Source: Planctomycetota bacterium
Lineage (GTDB): Bacteria > Planctomycetota > UBA8742 > UBA2392
Assembly: GCA_020845475.1 (NCBI GenBank)
Contig: JADLFN010000051.1
Span: 52,230-116,229 of the forward strand
Reading direction: 5' to 3'
DNA: 64,000 nt
Every line of letters starts with the position of its first letter. Positions within the stretch are counted from its first letter, which is position 1. The notes beneath the pieces were generated by a model that was given only the letters and a program-made list of their open reading frames with translations, did not search any database and was not told the DNA's origin. Shown here piece by piece: positions 59,501 to 64,000 of the stretch. The position numbers and the translations under genes were made by a program.

Positions 59501-59907
59501 ACTGCGTGTCTCGTGAATTCGATGGCAGCTTCACCATCGGCGTAAACGCCGGCCCTGAGACGGCGAGCAATGAACCCGGCTTTGTTGAACAGTCCTTCCG
59601 AGGCCAAGTTGCTCGCGCGGATCTCGCAGCGCGCGCGCGCGCCTGCCGCCAGGGCATTGGCGAGCAACGCCAATCCCACGCCTGCGCGCCGAAACGCAGG
59701 CGCCACGACGATCGCATGCACGCTTGCCAGTGAGCCCCGAGGCACGACTACGCAAAAGCCAGCCGCGACTCCCTTCACGCGTGCAAACCACACCCGGCCC
59801 CGGGTTAAATGAATGCGCAGGCGCTTGCGCGAAAACGCGTCTCTCGCATCGAGCAACGTGTTGAGTCGCAGCAGCGCCGCAAGATCTCGCTCGGCCGCAA
59901 GCCTCAC
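59473..59907 (-). CDS. GNAT-family N-acetyltransferase
   Basis: 144 aa. The acetyl-CoA-binding motif A is VHAIVVAPAFRRAGVGLALL (R/QxxGxG/A form RRAGVG), with the following beta strand and NLASEGLFNKAGF as motif B. It could acetylate a protein, antibiotic or small amine; the substrate is not predictable. The start is GTG 59907, directly after the TAG of the TIGR03790 gene (59909-59911), which implies coupling; the open frame upstream is inside that gene and is not real. Confidence 0.8.
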   Translation of the reverse strand: MRLAAERDLAALLRLNTLLDARDAFSRKRLRIHLTRGRVWFARVKGVAAGFCVVVPRGSLASVHAIVVAPAFRRAGVGLALLANALAAGARARCEIRASNLASEGLFNKAGFIARRLRAGVYADGEAAIEFTRHAVQASPPPAH

Positions 59908-59908
59908 A

Positions 59909-61750
59909 CTACTTGCCCTTGGCGGCTTCCTTGAGCTTGGCCTCGGCCTGTTTGAGCAGTTCGGCGCAGGCTTTCTTTTCATCGCACTCGGGATAGTCAT
60001 CGAGCGTTGGTTTGATCGCCGCCTCGACTTTGTCGTAACGCTTTCGCTCAAAGTCTTTCTGTGCGGCTTCATGCAGTTTCTTGAGTTCTTTGCCGGCCTC
60101 TTCATTGAGCTTCTCCGCGGCCTTTGGGTCGGCTTTGATCTGGTCCTGCAGGGCCTTGGCGTCGGCCAGGCTGGGGGCAAAACGGAAACGCTGCGCCTGC
60201 GCGCTGCTTTGCCACGCATCCAGATAGCGCTTGCCCTTGAAGCGCGCGTGGGCCGTCTTCATCAGGGCGGCAAACTCCTTCTCCTGCTTTTGCGCCACCT
60301 CTTCCTTGAACTCCAGCAGGTCTTTTTCGATCGCGAGACCCTTCCAGTCACGCAGCGCGGCTTCCAGAGCGGCAGTGTTGCGTGGGTCCGATTTGAATTC
60401 TGATTTCATGGTGCCGAGTTGTTCCTTGAGCACCTTGTTCAACGGTTCAAGCAACACACCCACGGCATCGTCCAGGCCCAGGTTCCAGATTAGAAAGCCA
60501 AGATCGGCCTTGAGCTTCACGGCCTCGGCAGGATTGGTCTTGACCAGCGTGCAGATTACCTCTGCGCGCGCCTTGAGCAGCCTTACGCAGGCGTCAAACA
60601 GTCCTTGCCAGGCGGCGTTCACTTCCGGCGCTGTGCCCTCGTTGGGCGGATGAACCATGCCGGCCAATGCCAGTCGACGCTTTTCCTTGCTGGCTTTCCA
60701 ATCCTTGGGGTAGGGCGTGTAAAGCGGGTCGCCTACAAACACGCTCTGCCACGAGATCAAGTGGTTGGCCATCATGCCCGCTTCGCCAAAGCAGAAACCC
60801 TTGCTCAAGCGATCCCAGAAAATGTGCTCGTAGGGAAAACCGGTTGTGTACGGCTCGTAGACCGTGCCGTAGGTGCACGTCGCGTTCCATGACAGCAGCG
60901 GCGCGCACCAGTTGGCGGCGGTGTTGCGCAGCGTTGCACCAGCAAAGCTGTGCAGATGCACGTCGATACCGCCGGTGTGAAAGCGCACCGCGCCCACAGG
61001 CTTCTGCCCGCCCGCGTACCAGCCGTAATAGTGCAGCGGCTGCTCAAACGTGCTCAGGTCAACGACGTCAGGCTTTGTGTCGTGCGTGTAGGGGATGGCC
61101 ATCGATTTCCAGATGCCCTCCACTTGTTCCATGATGTCGTCACGTTGAACATAGCCGTCGTTGCCCGGCGGCAAGCCGCGCGTGTCGAGGTAGCTGTGGC
61201 CTTCGGGCGTACAGGCTTCGGCGAGCAGTGCTTTCTCGACGAGACCCTTGGCGATTTCAACCGTTGGGCCGTCGAGCCGGCAGACAATCATGAGCTTGTC
61301 GTCAACGGTCAGGGCGCGATCCTGCTCGATAAAGGGGTTTTCGCGCGCACCATCGAGCTTTTCTTCGTCAAGGCGGATGCACATCAGCTCGCTGTCCACG
61401 CCGGCCTCCGTATGGCCTTCGAACAGGCCGGTCGGCTTGGTGTGGCCCTTCACTTTCAATGGCACGCCGCGCGCGGGAACGATGCACAGGATTTGCGAGT
61501 GGTCAGCCAGCCAGGCTTTGACCACGTCGCGGATCTCTTTGTTGTATTCTTCGCGTGTGATCTCTTCGTTGATGCTGGTGCTGATCGTGAGGATGTTGCC
61601 GGTGGGAATGTTGCGCAATCCGGCATAGTACTGCGCGATTTCGACGCTGCCCTCGGCCTTGGAATTGGCCAGTACCAGCACCTCGCTCGGTTCCAGCGCC
61701 CAAAGCGGTGTCGCCATCAAGATCAACAGCGCGGCCAGGATGCGGCGCAT
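59909..61750 (-). CDS. TIGR03790 family protein
   Basis: 613 aa. Signal peptide (RRILAALLILMATPLWA), then the TIGR03790 domain (~20-385): VLVLANSKAEGSVEIAQYYA, ILCIVPARGVPLKV, LMCIRLDEEKLDG, and a caspase/gingipain-like C-terminal portion with AVRFHTGGIDVHLHSFAGAT. The remaining ~230 residues are an alpha-helical extension (TPR-like, then Lys/Ala-rich). The family has no proven function; it is common in Planctomycetota and Acidobacteriota. ATG 61750 with GAGGAGAC upstream. Co-transcribed with the GNAT. Confidence 0.85.
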   Translation of the reverse strand: MRRILAALLILMATPLWALEPSEVLVLANSKAEGSVEIAQYYAGLRNIPTGNILTISTSINEEITREEYNKEIRDVVKAWLADHSQILCIVPARGVPLKVKGHTKPTGLFEGHTEAGVDSELMCIRLDEEKLDGARENPFIEQDRALTVDDKLMIVCRLDGPTVEIAKGLVEKALLAEACTPEGHSYLDTRGLPPGNDGYVQRDDIMEQVEGIWKSMAIPYTHDTKPDVVDLSTFEQPLHYYGWYAGGQKPVGAVRFHTGGIDVHLHSFAGATLRNTAANWCAPLLSWNATCTYGTVYEPYTTGFPYEHIFWDRLSKGFCFGEAGMMANHLISWQSVFVGDPLYTPYPKDWKASKEKRRLALAGMVHPPNEGTAPEVNAAWQGLFDACVRLLKARAEVICTLVKTNPAEAVKLKADLGFLIWNLGLDDAVGVLLEPLNKVLKEQLGTMKSEFKSDPRNTAALEAALRDWKGLAIEKDLLEFKEEVAQKQEKEFAALMKTAHARFKGKRYLDAWQSSAQAQRFRFAPSLADAKALQDQIKADPKAAEKLNEEAGKELKKLHEAAQKDFERKRYDKVEAAIKPTLDDYPECDEKKACAELLKQAEAKLKEAAKGK

Positions 61751-61830
61751 GACTGTCTCCTCAAGCCCTGAATTCAGTGGCAGGAATGTAGCGGGGATTA
61801 CGCGCAATCAACCTGATAATATGGAAAACG

Positions 61831-63144
61831 ATGCGTTCCACCAACTATGCCTGGCTGCTTGTGGTTCTATTGATGCAGGCTCTGCCTGCGTGTTGCGTTT
61901 GGGATCGTGACACGCTTTCCAGTGAGGCCAAGGGCCAGGACGCCGTAGCCGACGCCATCACGGGCAAGATCGATCGCTACCCGCCTAAATTCTATGAAAT
62001 GCGCCTTGAGCGCCTCCGTGAGTTGCTGCGCACCACGCCCTTTGATCTTGGGCTCTACGACGACTGCACGGCCGCGCTTGCAAGGCTGGGCCGCTTTGAT
62101 GAGGCCCTTTCCACGCTGGATCAGAAAAAGGACGCGATGGCTCGATTTCAAGGCGGTGAGGGCCCCAAAAGCAGCCGCTACCGCGATCCACGGGCCTTTG
62201 ATGAACAATTGCGCCGCCGGCTGGTGAACGAGGCTTCGATCCGTCTGCATCGCTGGATTAGCAGCGGTGCTTCGCGCGCCAACACCGAAGATCTGGTCCA
62301 GGCGCGCGCGCAGGTCATCGAGGCGCAGAAAGTCAGTGCCCTGTTCAGTTCTGAGCGCTATCTGCAATTGGTCGCCGAGTGGCTGTTGGCCGGCGCCGCC
62401 CCGGAAAAGGACTCGATGTTGCCAGAGGCCCTGGGCCTGCGCTTCAAGAACAAGACTGCGCGCGGCCCCAACGAAGAACTTAAGGAAGCAGGCTTGGCCG
62501 ACTGCCTGGACGGACTGGCCGGGCTGATTCGCAGCAGCGAGATGTGGGAGTGCGTTGACGTGTATTACTGGCTCTCGCTCGCCTATGCGGTGGATGGCAA
62601 GCAGTCGCTTTCTTACATGGCGCGTCTGCGCGCCTTTGAGTTGATTGATGCCGGCAAAGGTTCGCTCGTGCCGGGCGCGCCCGTGGGCCAGGAGTTGAAG
62701 CAGTGCATCGTTCCGCGCATTTTTGAGTCCGGCCGGCGCATTGAGGCCAAGACGTTGAGCGATCAGGCGCGCGCGGAAATTGAAGAAGAGTTCGGCCGCC
62801 GCCGCCGTTTCGCGCAACGCCTGCAGGAAGCGCGCTGGGAGTTCATGGCTTCAAAGTTCGAGTTTGGCAGCCACCCCGACGTGGACACTCGCTTCTGGAG
62901 CGGATACGAGCCGCCAAGCATGCTTAAGTATGACCTGCCCAGCGATGTCGTTGTGGCGCCCGAAGCAGCACCGGCTGTAAACACGCCCACGCAGATTCAG
63001 GAGATCAAGGCCGCACCCACTGGCGGGCCGCCGGAGGACGCGCTGGGGCGCAGCACCGTGGTGTTCGTGATGGTTGGCGCGGGAACCGTGCTGGCGGTAT
63101 CGCTCGGACTTTGGGTCGCCATGAAGCGGAGGCCGGGGCCATGA
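61831..63144 (+). CDS. Lipoprotein with CxWDxDTL motif and C-terminal TM (copy 1)
   Basis: 437 aa. Signal with lipobox LPAC, then CVWDRDTL and a helical TPR-like body (e.g. CTAALARLGRFDEALSTLDQ). A C-terminal membrane helix (VVFVMVGAGTVLAVSLGLWV) ends in a basic tail. The N-terminus is paralogous to the truncated gene at 63668. I know no characterised member of this family. The next gene starts in its stop (ATGA). Confidence 0.77.
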   Translation: MRSTNYAWLLVVLLMQALPACCVWDRDTLSSEAKGQDAVADAITGKIDRYPPKFYEMRLERLRELLRTTPFDLGLYDDCTAALARLGRFDEALSTLDQKKDAMARFQGGEGPKSSRYRDPRAFDEQLRRRLVNEASIRLHRWISSGASRANTEDLVQARAQVIEAQKVSALFSSERYLQLVAEWLLAGAAPEKDSMLPEALGLRFKNKTARGPNEELKEAGLADCLDGLAGLIRSSEMWECVDVYYWLSLAYAVDGKQSLSYMARLRAFELIDAGKGSLVPGAPVGQELKQCIVPRIFESGRRIEAKTLSDQARAEIEEEFGRRRRFAQRLQEARWEFMASKFEFGSHPDVDTRFWSGYEPPSMLKYDLPSDVVVAPEAAPAVNTPTQIQEIKAAPTGGPPEDALGRSTVVFVMVGAGTVLAVSLGLWVAMKRRPGP

Positions 63145-63404
63145 GACTTGTCGCGACAATTGCCATGAGCATTGCCCTGTGCGCGCCCATAATGGCCCAG
63201 AACACGCCGGCAAACATTGCTCCGCCCGTGATCAACGAGGCCGAATTGCCGCCATCGCCGGCCCAGGAGCGCAAGGCCGCAATCTCGCAAGGCATGTTGC
63301 TGGCCACGATGGCGGTGGTGCTGGTAGTGCTGGCGACGGTGGGGGGCATTGCCGTTTATGTTACGCGCCGTGCTCAAGCCGCGCCGGAGATGAAAGACAT
63401 GTAG
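63141..63404 (+). CDS. Small exported/membrane protein
   Basis: 87 aa. Signal peptide MRLVATIAMSIALCAPIMA, a Pro/Glu-rich outside segment, then a membrane helix (MLLATMAVVLVVLATVGGIA) and a basic tail YVTRRAQ. Overlaps the stop of the lipoprotein gene by ATGA, so it is surely translated with it. Function unknown; it probably partners copy 1. Confidence 0.7.
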   Translation: MRLVATIAMSIALCAPIMAQNTPANIAPPVINEAELPPSPAQERKAAISQGMLLATMAVVLVVLATVGGIAVYVTRRAQAAPEMKDM

Positions 63405-63443
63405 CGCGGGTTTGCGGCCGGTGGCGCGGAAGCGGGTGGGCTC

Positions 63444-63590
63444 ATGCTGCTGTTGATCGACGAAAACACGAGTGTCGAAACGATCATGCACTGGTTGATC
63501 GTGGTGATCGGCATCGGCATGGGAATCGTGGGCGCGGTCGTGCTCTGGATGCTGTTTACGCGCATGAAACACAGCCGCCGCCAGGGATGA
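63444..63590 (+). CDS. 48-aa single-helix membrane protein
   Basis: MLLLIDENTSVETIMHWLIV then VIGIGMGIVGAVVLWMLF and the basic tail TRMKHSRRQG. It is too short for usual gene calling but has a purine-rich GGGTGGG before the ATG, a well-formed helix with inside-positive end, and sits 39 bp after the 87-aa gene whose tail it resembles. Confidence 0.6.
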   Translation: MLLLIDENTSVETIMHWLIVVIGIGMGIVGAVVLWMLFTRMKHSRRQG

Positions 63591-63667
63591 TTTCTTCGGC
63601 GGATCGCGAAACGTGGCCGTTGAATGGTGTAGAATCAAGCAGCGTGCCAATCCTGCCGGAGTTGTTC

Positions 63668-63877
63668 ATGCGGACTTCAGTCCTTCTCGCGGCCCTGCTT
63701 GTGGCGTCGCCACTTTGCGCGTGCCTTTGGGACGGCGACACGCTTGCACAGGAGTCGGCGGGACTGCCAGACGTCAAGGCCATTATCGTTGGGGGATTTC
63801 CACGAAACCCGCCGCTGTATTACGAAATGCGGCTGGAACGCGCGGCTGGCTTGCTGAAAACCAGACCCGACGATCTA
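63668..63877 (+). pseudogene. Lipoprotein copy 2, cut by IS630 insertion
   Basis: A second CxWDxDTL lipoprotein: lipobox LCAC, CLWDGDTL, then PPLYYEMRLERAAGLLKTRP. It matches copy 1 (PPKFYEMRLERLRELLRTTP) up to residue ~69 and stops matching exactly at CTAG (63875-63878). The frame continues for 40 unrelated residues into the insertion element. The 3' remainder would lie beyond the window. Confidence 0.75.
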
Positions 63878-64000
63878 GAGCATTTTCACGGAATATCTTC
63901 AGTTGCCTTGGGTAGTTTGTCGATGGCTTTGGTGGGAGGCACCTATGCCAAAGCCATACTCGATGGATCTTCGTTTGCGTGTCATTGCGGCCTGTGATGC
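63876..64000 (+). mobile_element. IS630-family element, left end
   Basis: From the CTAG at 63875 the sequence no longer matches the interrupted gene. A ~70-bp left end is followed by a transposase start. IS630 elements insert at TA in CTAG; the junction fits. The right end is outside the window. Confidence 0.7.
63945..64000 (+). CDS. IS630-family transposase, N-terminal fragment
   Basis: MPKPYSMDLRLRVIAACDA... is the usual beginning of IS630/Tc1-mariner-type transposases (DLRxRVVxAxxxG HTH start). GGGAGG lies six bases upstream of the ATG. Cut off by the window edge after 18 codons; the DDE domain cannot be seen. Confidence 0.8.
   Translation, partial: MPKPYSMDLRLRVIAACD

Overview
This is a GC-rich (roughly 60%) bacterial chromosomal segment without phage or plasmid genes. 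The gene content suggests a Planctomycetota or related PVC-type bacterium, probably known only from environmental DNA. It has several Hanks-type kinases, paired YfbK-like VWA proteins behind an ECF sigma factor, a TIGR03790-family protein, very large TPR and lipoprotein hypotheticals, and ThyX. The Psd/PssA lipid pathway and TatA point to a Gram-negative-type envelope. The phylum is inferred from gene content, not demonstrated.

Layout. 1-5.7 kb: the end of enolase, an AT-richer GmrSD-like DUF262 gene, a DmeF-type metal exporter, an ArsI/CadI-type metalloenzyme, and a sigma-54 activator whose upstream region carries three identical-architecture palindromes. 5.8-14 kb: tRNA-Leu(CAG), TatA, a zinc-ribbon membrane protein, a 981-aa TPR protein, ThyX, a lysine/alanine-rich basic protein and a Tat-exported DUF1513 protein. 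14-24.3 kb: a large membrane Ser/Thr kinase, Nudix hydrolase, a double-cyclase/AAA protein, a NicO-type Ni/Co transporter, a sugar-dehydrogenase-like lipoprotein and MutY. 24.3-29.6 kb: an HlyD-FtsX-ABC efflux cluster with an SDR. 29.8-34.1 kb: ECF sigma factor plus two VWA proteins. 34.3-47.6 kb: envelope hypotheticals, a receiver-like/PilZ protein, ValRS, a HEPN orphan, a PDZ protein, a divergent PII protein and an ImpE/TagJ-like protein. 47.8-54 kb: tsf-rpsB, a three-gene operon of membrane-anchored coiled-coil proteins, EF-P and RidA. 54-59.9 kb: a soluble kinase, a degenerate signal peptidase, then psd-hypothetical-pssA-rpiB (phosphatidylethanolamine synthesis) and a GNAT. 59.9-64 kb: a TIGR03790 protein and a tandem lipoprotein family whose second copy is cut at a CTAG site by the left end of an IS630-family element.

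The most unusual signal is non-coding. Six intergenic spacers carry elements built the same way: two inverted arms of degenerate 7-bp repeats around a short spacer, using four unrelated heptamer sequences. A seventh spacer shows the same plan with about 10-bp repeats. A second class consists of palindromes with a fixed TT/AA (or TCT/AGA/GGA) centre and freely varying but self-complementary arms, nested inside terminal inverted repeats (REPIN-like). Other points for follow-up are the ATCGT-N6-ACGAT triplet with a possible sigma-54 promoter, a GAFTDA activator, a PII protein without Tyr51, a signal peptidase without its Ser/Lys dyad, and the 50.1-52.8 kb coiled-coil operon.
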